From: CAVVGZ01 sp963841845
GTDB taxonomy: Bacteria > Chloroflexota > Anaerolineae > Anaerolineales > Anaerolineaceae
DNA: 64,000 nt
Assembly: GCA_963841845.1 (NCBI GenBank)
Contig: CAWJEG010000013.1
Span: 248,001 to 312,000, forward strand
Reading direction: 5' to 3'
The notes under the pieces were generated by a model. The model saw only the letters and a program-made list of their open reading frames with translations, searched no databases and was not told the origin of the DNA. Numbering within the stretch: the stretch's first letter is position 1; each line of letters starts with the position of its first letter. Shown piece after piece: positions 1-9,247 of the stretch. The position numbers and the translations under genes were made by a program.

Positions 1-85
1 ATAAATATAAATTATGTGAATAGTATTTGGCATAAAAATTTGATGATCCTTGGGTAGTCAATATTATTAAATAAACGAGAATTAG

Positions 86-1438
86 ATGTCAAAAAAAAAT
101 CCAGAACAAACAGCAATACCCATTGAACGAGCATTTCTAGTAGGTGTTCAGATCTATGATGACTTACATTTATTATCCCTTGAAGATTCATTACAAGAAT
201 TGGAGCAATTAACAGAGACAGCAGGATTATTTCCTGTCGGTTTTGCTACCCAAAAATTGTCTAAACCCAATCAAGAAACCTATATCGGTTCCGGAAAAGT
301 CGAAGAGATTAAAGCCTTAATTGAGGAATTATTTGTTGACGTTGTGTTATTTGATAATGAATTAAATCCACGAAACCTGCGTGAACTTGAAAAAAAATTA
401 GGTCCGAAAGCCAGGATCGTCGACCGAACTGCTCTTATACTCGACATTTTCGCACAGCATGCGAATACCAGGGAAGGTATACTACAGGTAGAACTTGCCC
501 AAAATGAATATCGTTTACCCCGCCTGACTCGTGCTTGGACACACCTTGCCAGGCAGGCTGGAGGTGGTGCTGGTAGAACTGGAAGTGTTGGTGGTGTAGG
601 CTTGCGCGGACCGGGTGAAACTCAACTGGAGATTGATCGGCGGGAAATTCAAAATAAAATAATTCACTTGAAAAAAGAATTGGAAAAGGTGCGTGCTCAT
701 AGGAGCAGATATCGTGCACAACGTCGCAGGTCCAATATTCCAACAGTAGCACTTGTAGGATATACGAATGCCGGAAAATCAACTTTGTTGAACAGACTAT
801 CCAATTCGGATATTTATGTTGCAGATAAACTCTTTGCAACCCTTGACCCGACAACCCGTCAAATTCACTTTCCGTCCGGTCAAAAAGCCCTTCTCACAGA
901 CACAGTCGGTTTTATTCAGAAATTGCCCACACAACTTATTGCAGCATTTCGGGCTACACTGGAGGAAATTTCTGAAGCGGACCTGCTTATCCATATCGTG
1001 GACATTTCTCATCCGAATGCACATGCCCATTGGAAATCTGTGGAAGAAACCCTTACAGAGATTGGCGCTGGAGAGATACCAACAATTACCGCATTAAATA
1101 AAATAGACACAATACCAGATCCGGAGATTGTAAAACAAATTACGCAGGATTACGCAAATTCTGTGGCCATCTCTGCCCTGAATGGAAATGGGTTGGATGA
1201 CTTGCTTGAAATTGTACAATCAAATCTTCTAACAAATTACATTAATATCTCTTTAGAGATCCCCTACCAACACGGTCGCCTAATATCAATGCTGTATGAA
1301 AAAGGGGATATCGAATCTATTATCCATCAAAAAAACTCGATCATGGTTAGAGCTAATATTCCAAGATCATTGATTAAACAATTTGAACCGTTTAGGAAAT
1401 TGACTAAAACACAAGAGAACCAATTTTTCGAGAATTGA
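86..1438 (+). CDS. hflX: Ribosome-associated GTPase HflX
   Basis: HflX-family GTPase of 450 residues, close to the usual length. HflX binds the large ribosomal subunit, splits stalled or stress-arrested 70S ribosomes and hydrolyses GTP. The N-terminal HflX domain includes the GSGKVEEI-like segment (here GSGKVEEIK) and the Gly-rich linker GLRGPGETQLE before a basic helical stretch. The G domain shows G1 GYTNAGKS (about residues 225-232), G3 DTVGF (272-276) and G4 NKID. It is transcribed away from the left edge, and the short upstream region shows no other gene. The family assignment is secure; the ribosome-splitting role is taken from the family. Confidence 0.96.
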   Translation: MSKKNPEQTAIPIERAFLVGVQIYDDLHLLSLEDSLQELEQLTETAGLFPVGFATQKLSKPNQETYIGSGKVEEIKALIEELFVDVVLFDNELNPRNLRELEKKLGPKARIVDRTALILDIFAQHANTREGILQVELAQNEYRLPRLTRAWTHLARQAGGGAGRTGSVGGVGLRGPGETQLEIDRREIQNKIIHLKKELEKVRAHRSRYRAQRRRSNIPTVALVGYTNAGKSTLLNRLSNSDIYVADKLFATLDPTTRQIHFPSGQKALLTDTVGFIQKLPTQLIAAFRATLEEISEADLLIHIVDISHPNAHAHWKSVEETLTEIGAGEIPTITALNKIDTIPDPEIVKQITQDYANSVAISALNGNGLDDLLEIVQSNLLTNYINISLEIPYQHGRLISMLYEKGDIESIIHQKNSIMVRANIPRSLIKQFEPFRKLTKTQENQFFEN

Positions 1439-1497
1439 ATTTTTTATTCTATTCTAAAATTGTTTCTATAGTCCACAATAGGTCTGGTTATTAAAAG

Positions 1498-1535
1498 AAA
1501 AGCAAATGCAAAATATGAATTATGCACTTGCTTTT
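1498..1535 (-). terminator. Intrinsic terminator between hflX and rpmF
   Basis: Inverted repeat with 13-base arms (1498-1510 and 1523-1535) and one mismatch that becomes a G-U wobble on the minus strand. It is flanked by A/T runs on both sides and lies between convergent genes, so it can serve rpmF and possibly hflX. Confidence 0.6.
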
Positions 1536-1550
1536 CATTCGAATTTCCGC

Positions 1551-1745
1551 TTATTTTTTGGTTTCTTTTTCCATAGAAATTACTTCCCGACCCCGAAAAT
1601 GACCACAACTTGGGCAAACTCGGTGTGGTAAACGCATTTCTCCGCAGTTACTGCATTGTACAATATTCGGTACTTCAATAAAATCATGTGCTCTTCTGCG
1701 GTCCCTACGACCCTTTGACAATTTTCTCTTTGGAAGAGGTGCCAT
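1551..1745 (-). CDS. rpmF: 50S ribosomal protein L32
   Basis: L32 of 64 residues, starting MAPLPKRKLSKGRRDRRRAHD, which is typical of the family. It keeps the zinc ribbon as two CxxC pairs (CSNC and CPSC), so it is the zinc-binding C+ form. The start at 1745 is chosen because the family sequence begins there and a GGAGG ribosome binding site lies a few bases upstream. The frame is open further upstream but the extension has no L32 similarity. It is convergent with hflX and divergent from secD. Structural protein of the large subunit. Confidence 0.95.
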   Translation of the reverse strand: MAPLPKRKLSKGRRDRRRAHDFIEVPNIVQCSNCGEMRLPHRVCPSCGHFRGREVISMEKETKK

Positions 1746-1956
1746 TTGTAATAATCCTCCATCTAATTTCACACAGCAATATTCTACTGTAAATTTCAAT
1801 TGTTTTAATGAGACACAAAATTTTACCACATTTTTAATAATCAAGCGATTGATATTTCATTTATCTTTCATTTTGTATATTTCATTTAACTACAAGATTT
1901 GGATTTATTTACAGTTTTTATTACCATTTTCCCTACACAGTAAATATATTACGGTG

Positions 1957-1990
1957 TATAATTTTTTGTCGCCGACATCAAAAAGTCGGC
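1957..1990 (+). promoter_or_regulatory. Candidate -10 element and leader hairpin upstream of secD
   Basis: A TATAAT hexamer at 1957-1962 is preceded directly by TG, followed by a short GC hairpin (GCCGAC 1971-1976, GTCGGC 1985-1990, 8-base loop) in the secD leader. No convincing -35 box is visible. The hairpin could be regulatory or chance. Confidence 0.4.
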
Positions 1991-2018
1991 ATTTGCTTGA
2001 TTTGGAGGCATTTCACGC

Positions 2019-3383
2019 ATGAATCAACGTCCAATTAATTTGATTGTCATTTTTATCCTACTTGCTTTATCTATTTGGATCATAATACCCGATAATCCTG
2101 GCATTAAAATCGGTGATTTTGAAAGGAATCTGGATACTATTCTTGGATTAGACCTCCAGGGCGGACTGCAGATACTGCTTGAGACCGATTTGCCTGAAGA
2201 TTCTAATTTTGATCCCCAGTCCTTACAGGATGCCAAACTAATTCTTGAGAATAGAAGTAATGCGCTCGGGGTAAGTGAGGTCTTATTTCAGGTGGCGGGA
2301 AGTAACCGTATTGTTGGCGAGTTCCCCGGTTTAACCAATACCGAAGAGGTGATTAAGGTATTAAAACAGACCGGACAGCTTGAATTTGTAGACTTTGGGG
2401 ATGTTATTCTAGAACCCGGGACAAAGATTAAAACGGATATTGGATTGGATAATACTGGGACACCACCGGTAGAGACAACCAGTGGAGGGGAATCCCAACC
2501 AGCAGAAGATAAAATATGGTCAACTGTAATGACGGGTAATCATATTAAATCTGTTGGCGTCACCACCAATGAACTTGGTCAATTCATTATCCAGTTTGAA
2601 TTGGATGATGAAGGTGCGGGTATTTTTAAAGATTACACAACCAACAATGTCGGAAAGATTCTAGCAATCGTCCTGGATAAAATGGTAATTTCAACCCCTC
2701 GAATCGAAAATGCCATAACAGATGGATCTGGAATCATCACTGGTAACTTTAACTACGAATCTGCAAACAGCCTGGCAGTTCAATTAAGATATGGATCGTT
2801 ACCAATCCCCCTAAAAGTAGCGGAAAGCCGTGTTATTGGTCCTACCCTTGGTCAGGATTCTTTGCAGAAAAGTCTTCTTGCTGGAGTGATTGGACTGATC
2901 ATCGTTGCTCTATTTATGATTATCTATTATAGGCTTCCCGGTGTCGTTGCAGTAATCTCCATTATTATTTATGGTTTGGTTACCTTTGCTTTATTCAAAT
3001 TTATTCCTGTAACGATGACCCTTCCCGCAATCGCCGGTTTCCTATTAAGCACGGGTGGTGCGTTGGATGCGAATATCCTGATTATTGAAAGATTGAAGGA
3101 AGAACTTCGCAGCGGAAAAAGTATAAAGAATTCTGTATTCCTTGGTTGGAAGAGAGCCTGGCCGTCAATCCGCGACTCCAATGCTGCAACAATCATCACC
3201 AGTGCAATATTGTTCTGGTTTGCCTCAGCCTATGGAGCAAGCATTGTAAAAGGATTTGCCGTCACCCTTGCAATAGGAGTTTTCATCAGCCTTTTATCAG
3301 CAAGCCTGGTTTCCCGAACTTTTCTCGGTATAGTGATGGATTGGATAAAACCATCCGACGTTGATAAAATGGTCGGATTATAA
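2019..3383 (+). CDS. secD: Protein translocase subunit SecD
   Basis: SecD of 454 residues. With SecF it forms the proton-driven accessory complex that pulls exported proteins through SecYEG. It has one N-terminal membrane segment (about 7-25), a large extracytoplasmic P1 region containing the family motif LGLDLQGGL near residue 43, and five C-terminal membrane segments from about 284. The conserved GGALDANILI-IERLKEEL stretch lies in the membrane core. It is shorter than the E. coli protein, as usual outside Proteobacteria. secF follows after 9 bases, so the two form an operon closed by a strong terminator. Confidence 0.96.
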   Translation: MNQRPINLIVIFILLALSIWIIIPDNPGIKIGDFERNLDTILGLDLQGGLQILLETDLPEDSNFDPQSLQDAKLILENRSNALGVSEVLFQVAGSNRIVGEFPGLTNTEEVIKVLKQTGQLEFVDFGDVILEPGTKIKTDIGLDNTGTPPVETTSGGESQPAEDKIWSTVMTGNHIKSVGVTTNELGQFIIQFELDDEGAGIFKDYTTNNVGKILAIVLDKMVISTPRIENAITDGSGIITGNFNYESANSLAVQLRYGSLPIPLKVAESRVIGPTLGQDSLQKSLLAGVIGLIIVALFMIIYYRLPGVVAVISIIIYGLVTFALFKFIPVTMTLPAIAGFLLSTGGALDANILIIERLKEELRSGKSIKNSVFLGWKRAWPSIRDSNAATIITSAILFWFASAYGASIVKGFAVTLAIGVFISLLSASLVSRTFLGIVMDWIKPSDVDKMVGL

Positions 3384-3392
3384 GAGGATCGA

Positions 3393-4316
3393 ATGTTAAA
3401 TATTTTAGGTAAACGTTATTTCTTTTTCGGACTATCCCTGTTATTAATATTACCGGGAATGTTAATCCTTCTTTTTTCGGGTATCCCGCTGGCTATTGAT
3501 TTTACCGGAGGTAGTTTATTAGATCTGAAATTTTCAGACTCAACAGTACCTCAGCCAGCCCAGGTTATCACGCTGTTAAATGGTCTCGGTCTTACCGATG
3601 TCCAGGTCTCCTCTACAACCGATAATGCTCTAATTATCCGGACAACTTTCCTTAATGAGGAAAAAAGGAGCGAGGTCTTAAATACATTAAAGGACCAAAT
3701 AGATCCCGAATTGGTAGTTCAACGCTTTGACAGCGTTGGTCCTACCATTGGTCAAGAAGTAGGTCAGAGGGCAGCTTTGGCAGTTGGGCTTGCTGCCTTA
3801 GGTGTTGTCTTATATATTTTCTTTGCCTTCCGTGGGGTTGCTCATTCACTCCGATATGGAATCTGCGCTATCCTTGCCGAGCTTCATGATGTCCTTGTCA
3901 TAATTAGCATCATTGCAATTGGGGCTAAGTTTTTTGGATGGCAAGTGGATTCACTTTTTCTAACTGCACTGCTAACAATTATCGGATTTTCTGTCCAGGA
4001 TACAATCGTGGTCTTTGACCGTATCCGTGAAAACAGCAACATATATAAAAAACTGGAGTTTGAAACCCTGGTCAATCATTCGATAGTTCAAACCCTAATG
4101 CGTTCTATCAACACCCAATTAATGACATCTGAGTTCCTCCTGTTGTCATTGGTCCTGATTGGTGGTGTTACACTGAGGGAATTTTCATTCATTTTACTGA
4201 TTGGCCTATTGATGGGAACTTATTCCTCAATATTCATCGCTGCCCCAATTCTTGTTGTATGGGAGAATAAAGAGTGGAAATATTGGTTCAGAGGAAAACG
4301 TCAAACTACCGCATAA
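3393..4316 (+). CDS. secF: Protein translocase subunit SecF
   Basis: SecF of 307 residues, the partner of the SecD encoded just upstream. The first membrane segment (about 11-30) is followed by the DFTGGS motif, a small extracytoplasmic domain, and five further membrane helices from about 125. It carries the conserved ELHDVLVI and QDTIVVFDRIREN stretches typical of the family. The spacing to secD implies one transcript. A perfect palindromic terminator follows within 10 bases, so the operon probably contains only secD and secF, without yajC. Confidence 0.96.
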   Translation: MLNILGKRYFFFGLSLLLILPGMLILLFSGIPLAIDFTGGSLLDLKFSDSTVPQPAQVITLLNGLGLTDVQVSSTTDNALIIRTTFLNEEKRSEVLNTLKDQIDPELVVQRFDSVGPTIGQEVGQRAALAVGLAALGVVLYIFFAFRGVAHSLRYGICAILAELHDVLVIISIIAIGAKFFGWQVDSLFLTALLTIIGFSVQDTIVVFDRIRENSNIYKKLEFETLVNHSIVQTLMRSINTQLMTSEFLLLSLVLIGGVTLREFSFILLIGLLMGTYSSIFIAAPILVVWENKEWKYWFRGKRQTTA

Positions 4317-4323
4317 CTACAAT

Positions 4324-4359
4324 AAAAAAGGTTCAGAAACTAGTTTCTGAACCTTTTTT
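4324..4359. terminator. Terminator after secDF
   Basis: Perfect palindrome with 17-base arms (4324-4340 and 4343-4359) around a tiny loop. The A-run at the left end and T-run at the right end make it a potentially bidirectional intrinsic terminator. Confidence 0.85.
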
Positions 4360-4385
4360 ATCGTAAATATAGAATTAATCCAATT

Positions 4386-4394
4386 TGTTAAAAT
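4386..4394 (+). promoter_or_regulatory. Extended -10 promoter of the threonine dehydrogenase gene
   Basis: TGTTAAAAT matches an extended -10 (TGn plus TAAAAT). It ends only six bases before the ATG at 4401, so the transcript would start at or very near the start codon and be leaderless. Confidence 0.5.
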
Positions 4395-4400
4395 GGAGAA

Positions 4401-5429
4401 ATGACATTGCCTATGAACGAAGAATTTATTCTAATAACCGGCGCGAATGGCGAAATGGGACATAGTCTGATCCAGCACTTTTATGAGTATACTGAGCATA
4501 GGGTAGTTGCCCTAGATATCCATCCTCTGGATCCTCAGCTGCTGCCCCTTTGTGAAAAATTTATCCAGGGCGATATACTGGATTCGTTGCTCTTCGGAAG
4601 ATTAATAGCTGAGCATAATTTCAGCACGATTTACCACCTTGCTTCCATTTTATCTACGAAAGCCGAACACAACCCGGAAAGTGCCCACCGCGTAAATGTT
4701 GAAGGGACAATAAACTTATTGAGATTCGCAGTTGAACAGTCTCAAAAGCAAGGAAAAACCATTAAATTCCTGTACCCAAGTTCAATTGCGGTATATGGGT
4801 TACAGGATCTAAAGACAAAGTGTAAATCTGGAAAAATCACAGAAGATCAATGGCTACAGCCAAGAACGATGTACGGATGTAATAAACTCTATTGTGAATA
4901 CCTTGGGAGATATTACAGTTCTTTTTATAAACAACTTGCAGTAAACCGATTCCCCAACCCGGTTGATTTTCGAGCAATCAGATACCCCGGATTGATTAGT
5001 GCAACTACTATCCCAACTGGCGGCACAAGCGATTATGCCCCAGAGATGTTCCACTATGCAGCCAGAGGTATTCTTTACAAGACATTTGTTAGAGAAGACA
5101 CTTGTCTTCCATTTATGGTTATGCCTGATGCTATTAAAGCAATTCTTATGCTGGAAGCCGCTCCACAAGAATCCCTGACTCAATCAGTATATAACGTTAA
5201 TAGTTTTAGCCTCACTGCCAGGGATATTTATAATATCGTAATAAATGCGTTTCCAGATGCGCATGTCACTTTTGAACCCGATGCCAGCCGGCAAAATATT
5301 GTTGACAGTTGGCCAGCTGACATTGATGATAATGCTGCCCGGAAGGACTGGAATTGGGAACCAGATTTTAATTTGGAATTAGCCTTTAATAACTATCTTA
5401 TCCCATCGATAAAACAACGTTACCTATAA
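4401..5429 (+). CDS. SDR-type L-threonine 3-dehydrogenase
   Basis: NAD-dependent extended short-chain dehydrogenase of 342 residues. It has the Rossmann motif GANGEMG (14-20), PSSIAVYG, and catalytic Tyr158/Lys162 in YGCNK. The later segments RYPGLISATT, GGTSDYAPEMF, DTCLPFMVMPDA and QNIVDSWP match the UDP-galactose-epimerase-like L-threonine 3-dehydrogenase group rather than sugar epimerases. That enzyme oxidises threonine to 2-amino-3-ketobutyrate, which is split to glycine and acetyl-CoA by a ligase not seen in this window. The ADP-forming acyl-CoA synthetase downstream could then make acetate and ATP. The alternative start is ATG 4413 (MNEEF). The specific substrate is inferred from motif similarity. 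Confidence 0.8.
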   Translation: MTLPMNEEFILITGANGEMGHSLIQHFYEYTEHRVVALDIHPLDPQLLPLCEKFIQGDILDSLLFGRLIAEHNFSTIYHLASILSTKAEHNPESAHRVNVEGTINLLRFAVEQSQKQGKTIKFLYPSSIAVYGLQDLKTKCKSGKITEDQWLQPRTMYGCNKLYCEYLGRYYSSFYKQLAVNRFPNPVDFRAIRYPGLISATTIPTGGTSDYAPEMFHYAARGILYKTFVREDTCLPFMVMPDAIKAILMLEAAPQESLTQSVYNVNSFSLTARDIYNIVINAFPDAHVTFEPDASRQNIVDSWPADIDDNAARKDWNWEPDFNLELAFNNYLIPSIKQRYL

Positions 5430-5573
5430 AAAACATTGATGGGAAGAATAAATATTATAGGATTAATTACCGGGTATAAGAGTACTTTTGTTTTTATAAA
5501 TTTGTGTAAAATAAAAAGTTGTTATACAGTAATTTTAATATAGGCATTAATTTCCAAAAAGTGGAGGAAAGAT

Positions 5574-7694
5574 ATGGATTTCAACGAACTTAATCAGATA
5601 TTTAGACCAAAATCGATTGCTGTAATCGGTGCATCCAACACCCCTGGCAAAATTGGTTATTCAGTCTTAAATAATCTTATCAAGGGTGGTTTCCACGGAG
5701 ATATTTATCCAATTAACCCGCAAGCCTCTGAGATCCTGGGGATTAGAGCCTACCCATCCGTAACAGATGTGCCAGGAAGGATTGACACAGCAGTTGTTAC
5801 AATTCCTGCGAAGTTTGTTCTTGAGGCAATTGAAGAATGTGGGAAGAAGGGAGTCAAGGGTTTATTCGTAATAACCTCTGGTTTTGGCGAGATAGGTAAT
5901 ATTGAACTTGAACGAGCAATCGTAGAAACTGCTAAAAGTTATGGAATGAGAATTCTTGGCCCTAACATTGTTGGTCACCTCTCGAATTCCGACAATTTAA
6001 ACGCTTCATTTGCCCCATTTTTACCCTTCAAAGGAAAATCTTCGCTTATCTCGCAAAGCGGTGCACTGCTGATTGCCCTCGATGCTGCAACATATACTAA
6101 AGAGATTGGTTTTGAAAAACTCATTTCAATCGGTAATATGGCAGACCTAAATTTCAGTGATCTAATCGCTTGGTTGGATAAGGATGACGATACCACATGT
6201 ATCACTTTATATATTGAGGGGATAGGAGACGGACGGGAATTTATTGAAGTAAGTCGTAAGGTAAAAAAACCCATAATAGCACTAAAGGCGGGGGTTTCAA
6301 CTCATGGCGCTGCCGCAGCTGCATCACATACCGGATCGCTAGCTGGAGCAGCCAAGGTTTATGGAGCTGCTTTCCAGCAGGCTGGTGTTGTGGAAGCAAA
6401 ACACCTTGATAATTTATTTGATCGTGCACTTGGATTGTCTCTTCAACCGCCTATGAATGGGGACAATCTCCTGATTATCACCAATGGCGGGGGTATAGGT
6501 GTTCTAGCCACCGATGCTGCCGAAAAATATGGCATCCCCCTGAAATTCACACCCAAGGAACTTCAAGCAGAACTTAAAAAGCACATGCCGGAATTCGGTT
6601 CAGCAAAAAATCCTGTTGATATCACTGGACAAGGTGGCTATGAATGGTATTACAGTACAGTAAACTATTCCTTATTAAATCCTTGGGTTGATGGATTAGC
6701 AGTTCTCTACTGTGAGACAGCAATTACCGATCCGATAGAGATAGCTAAAGGTATAAATAAAGCAATAGTAGATGCCAACATCAAAGACAAACCCGTAGTT
6801 GTATCATTTGTTGGTGGCGAAAAATCCGATAAGGCTATGAGTTGGTTGGTTGATCAGGGTATACCAGCTTACAGTGCTCCTGACGTGGCAATTAATGCCA
6901 TGGCTGCTTTACGCGAATATTCTCATCTCAGCAAATTAAAAGCTGAACCAGAAGAGATCATCAGTAATGTTGATATAACTGGCGCATTAAAAATTATTCA
7001 GCACGCCAGGGCTGATGGACGAGATTCATTAACAGAAATTGAAGCAAAACAAGTTTTTGAATGCTATGGATTGCCAGTAACCAAAACGCTCCTTTCAAAA
7101 TCAGAAGAAGAAGCCGTTTCTCTAGCTAAAAGCATGGGATATCCAGTTGTTATGAAGATTGTCTCCCCTGATATTTTGCACAAATCAGACGCTGGCGGTG
7201 TCAAAGTAAATATCAAAGACGAAACAGGTGTCCGTGCCGCCTATAATGAAATATTAAAGAATGCCAAAAATTACAAGGAAGACGCTGATATTCATGGTAT
7301 CGCAGTTCAGCAGATGGCTCCCTGGGGAACTGAGGTAATTCTTGGTTCAGTCAATGATCCGAGCTTTGGCCCAACCATGATGTTCGGTCTGGGAGGAATC
7401 TTTGTTGAGGTACTTAAGGACGTTACCTTCAGGGTTGCTCCGGTATCACACAACCAGGCCGTTAGAATGCTGAGTGAGATTCGTGGTGCTCCAATACTTG
7501 CCGGTATCCGCGGTGAGAAACCAAGAGATCATCAAGCATTAGCAGATACAATCTCCCGCTATTCAACGATGATAATTGATTTAGCAGGTGAAATTAGCGA
7601 ATCGGACGCCAATCCTGTTTTGGTCTATGAGGAAGGTAGAGGGGTTAATATTGTAGATGCGCGTATTATTCTAAAAAAAAGCGCCAATAAGTAA
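5574..7694 (+). CDS. Acetate/acyl-CoA ligase (ADP-forming), fused alpha-beta
   Basis: ADP-forming acyl-CoA synthetase of 706 residues, which converts an acyl-CoA plus ADP and phosphate to free acid, CoA and ATP. The order is CoA-binding Rossmann domain (about 10-130), succinyl-CoA-ligase-like domains (about 150-450), then an ATP-grasp domain (about 480 onward). The phosphorylated histidine is expected at His252 in SHTGSLAGA. The fused alpha-beta order is common in bacteria; archaeal enzymes are often split. It lies after a threonine dehydrogenase gene and ends at a clear terminator. GGAGG precedes the ATG. Whether acetate or a branched acid is the main product cannot be read from sequence. 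Confidence 0.92.
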   Translation: MDFNELNQIFRPKSIAVIGASNTPGKIGYSVLNNLIKGGFHGDIYPINPQASEILGIRAYPSVTDVPGRIDTAVVTIPAKFVLEAIEECGKKGVKGLFVITSGFGEIGNIELERAIVETAKSYGMRILGPNIVGHLSNSDNLNASFAPFLPFKGKSSLISQSGALLIALDAATYTKEIGFEKLISIGNMADLNFSDLIAWLDKDDDTTCITLYIEGIGDGREFIEVSRKVKKPIIALKAGVSTHGAAAAASHTGSLAGAAKVYGAAFQQAGVVEAKHLDNLFDRALGLSLQPPMNGDNLLIITNGGGIGVLATDAAEKYGIPLKFTPKELQAELKKHMPEFGSAKNPVDITGQGGYEWYYSTVNYSLLNPWVDGLAVLYCETAITDPIEIAKGINKAIVDANIKDKPVVVSFVGGEKSDKAMSWLVDQGIPAYSAPDVAINAMAALREYSHLSKLKAEPEEIISNVDITGALKIIQHARADGRDSLTEIEAKQVFECYGLPVTKTLLSKSEEEAVSLAKSMGYPVVMKIVSPDILHKSDAGGVKVNIKDETGVRAAYNEILKNAKNYKEDADIHGIAVQQMAPWGTEVILGSVNDPSFGPTMMFGLGGIFVEVLKDVTFRVAPVSHNQAVRMLSEIRGAPILAGIRGEKPRDHQALADTISRYSTMIIDLAGEISESDANPVLVYEEGRGVNIVDARIILKKSANK

Positions 7695-7711
7695 TAGTTG
7701 CCAAATATTAG

Positions 7712-7740
7712 AGCCGGTAATAATCTACCGGCTTTTTTTT
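7712..7740 (+). terminator. Terminator after the acyl-CoA synthetase gene
   Basis: Perfect 8-base stem AGCCGGTA/TACCGGCT (7712-7719 and 7726-7733) with a 6-base loop, followed by a run of T residues. Confidence 0.9.
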
Positions 7741-7741
7741 A

Positions 7742-9058
7742 TTATTCATCCATAACATCTTCGATATATTTTTTTATTTCCGGAATGGATATTAGTTTGT
7801 CGTAGTAGAAATTATTTATTAATCCGATGAGATTAGCTCTGGCTCGTTCTACTTCATCAGACTGGTATTCATCCCTTCGAGAAATACTGTCACGCAAATA
7901 AAGCAGTGAACGAATTATTTCACTCTCTTTCTCTCCTTCTAATACATCCACAACATCCATTATTAATTCATCTGCCTGTTTTAATAGTGCATCCTTGGTT
8001 ATTAGAGAATCTGGTGTGGATGCTTCTTCCAAAGTGCGCACCAGTGCCCACACTTGATACAGGACAGTCGCCGGTTCATCAAACAACTCCCTGATGTATG
8101 CAGCCTCACCATATCTACCTGTTAACCGAAAAATGTTGTACATACGTTTTGCCACTTTTCCATAATTTGGTTCTCCGGATAAGTACTTTTTGACTTCTTT
8201 TCTTAGCTGTTCAACATAATGATCAAGGGCATCAGGCGATACCTGTTTTACCAGTTTGGAAAATAATGGGATTGACATGGCTTCCAGGTACACTTCTTGA
8301 AAGTATGGATCCAGATATCCATCCAATGGGGTGATATTACCATCAGGCGCCTCCCAGGTAACATCCAGCATATTACTGGCATTGGCAACTTTGCCCCGCA
8401 CAGGATCAGCCACAACCCAGTCTAATTTACACCAACCAGGGTCATTCGCCACATCATCCCACCCTATCAAAATTTCCTTGCCATCGGAAGAAAATGCCTT
8501 AATGTATCCCTCTTTTACATTCTCCGGTTTCCACGTAATGGGTGATCCTCCTTTCCGGGGTTTACCATCCACAATGACATCCTCTGGGTAATTCCCAAAT
8601 TTGGCTTCTATAAATCGATATGTAGGACCCTGGAGGGAGGATAAGATTTTTTCCCTCATAATTTTTGAGAGAATATCACATGCCGCAGTTTTTGAATCTG
8701 CGATAATATTGACTCTTTCAAAATAATCGCAATCTCCGGGATAGGTTTGAATCTTTGATTGGGCAGCAGAACCCGATAAGGATAAAGCGGTTTCTACCAC
8801 GCCTTCCACGTCATGAAATTCGACTAACCTGCCGATTTGACGAAAATAATCAAGGTCTTCTTGATCAAAATCAATCATTGAAATACGATGTCCAAAAATC
8901 CCTGAATTTTCATCAACCTTAAATTGGTTTGTTGATTTAGAACCAGCCATCGCCGTTAGCCATTGCATTGCTTCGGATTCATCCATCTCAATTCCAAGAC
9001 GCTTGGCAGATTTAATTATGTTGGTCAAATCATGATCAAATTCACCTGTATTTTCCAT
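7742..9058 (-). CDS. Uncharacterised protein with a possible nucleotidyltransferase-like core
   Basis: A 438-residue protein I cannot place in a named family. Around residues 95-118 the pattern Gly-Ser, about ten residues, then GDCDYFERVNI resembles the hG[GS]...DxD signature of nucleotidyltransferase folds, where two acidic residues bind metal. Next comes a mixed region rich in Trp/Gly/Pro (ITWKPENVKEGYIKAF, LIGWDDVANDPGW), then a long helical C-terminal half from about 270. There is no signal peptide or membrane segment. Basic, acidic and aromatic content looks like a soluble cytoplasmic protein. A CCTCC complement gives a ribosome binding site just before the ATG. It stands alone, convergent with the acyl-CoA synthetase. 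The fold call is a motif-level inference only. Confidence 0.6.
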   Translation of the reverse strand: MENTGEFDHDLTNIIKSAKRLGIEMDESEAMQWLTAMAGSKSTNQFKVDENSGIFGHRISMIDFDQEDLDYFRQIGRLVEFHDVEGVVETALSLSGSAAQSKIQTYPGDCDYFERVNIIADSKTAACDILSKIMREKILSSLQGPTYRFIEAKFGNYPEDVIVDGKPRKGGSPITWKPENVKEGYIKAFSSDGKEILIGWDDVANDPGWCKLDWVVADPVRGKVANASNMLDVTWEAPDGNITPLDGYLDPYFQEVYLEAMSIPLFSKLVKQVSPDALDHYVEQLRKEVKKYLSGEPNYGKVAKRMYNIFRLTGRYGEAAYIRELFDEPATVLYQVWALVRTLEEASTPDSLITKDALLKQADELIMDVVDVLEGEKESEIIRSLLYLRDSISRRDEYQSDEVERARANLIGLINNFYYDKLISIPEIKKYIEDVMDE

Positions 9059-9164
9059 TCAACCTCCACATGAAAAAATATATATGTTTCAAATTCGGAT
9101 TCACATCCACGCCATCAATTATATATTTATGAATGAACTAAATTTTTTGCTGTGCTAAAACTCA

Positions 9165-9173
9165 TGGTAAAAT
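9165..9173 (+). promoter_or_regulatory. Extended -10 upstream of the glycosyltransferase remnant
   Basis: TGGTAAAAT matches the extended -10 pattern seen elsewhere in the window and lies about 75 bases before the first ATG of the broken glycosyltransferase gene. No -35 box is evident. Confidence 0.35.
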
Positions 9174-9247
9174 TTTTTTGGTAACTGGTTATTGGTTGAT
9201 CTAATAACATTATTATAAAGATTTTCCCGGTTATTTTAGGAATATAT

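Noticed and set aside
435..854. Long minus-strand open frame inside hflX
   Set aside because: It is the complement of a clearly conserved gene, with low-complexity His/Tyr-rich translation and no start signals.
9059..9247. Possible small RNA or attachment site before the glycosyltransferase gene
   Set aside because: Only AT-rich sequence and one extended -10 are visible; no stable hairpin, tRNA end or direct repeat.
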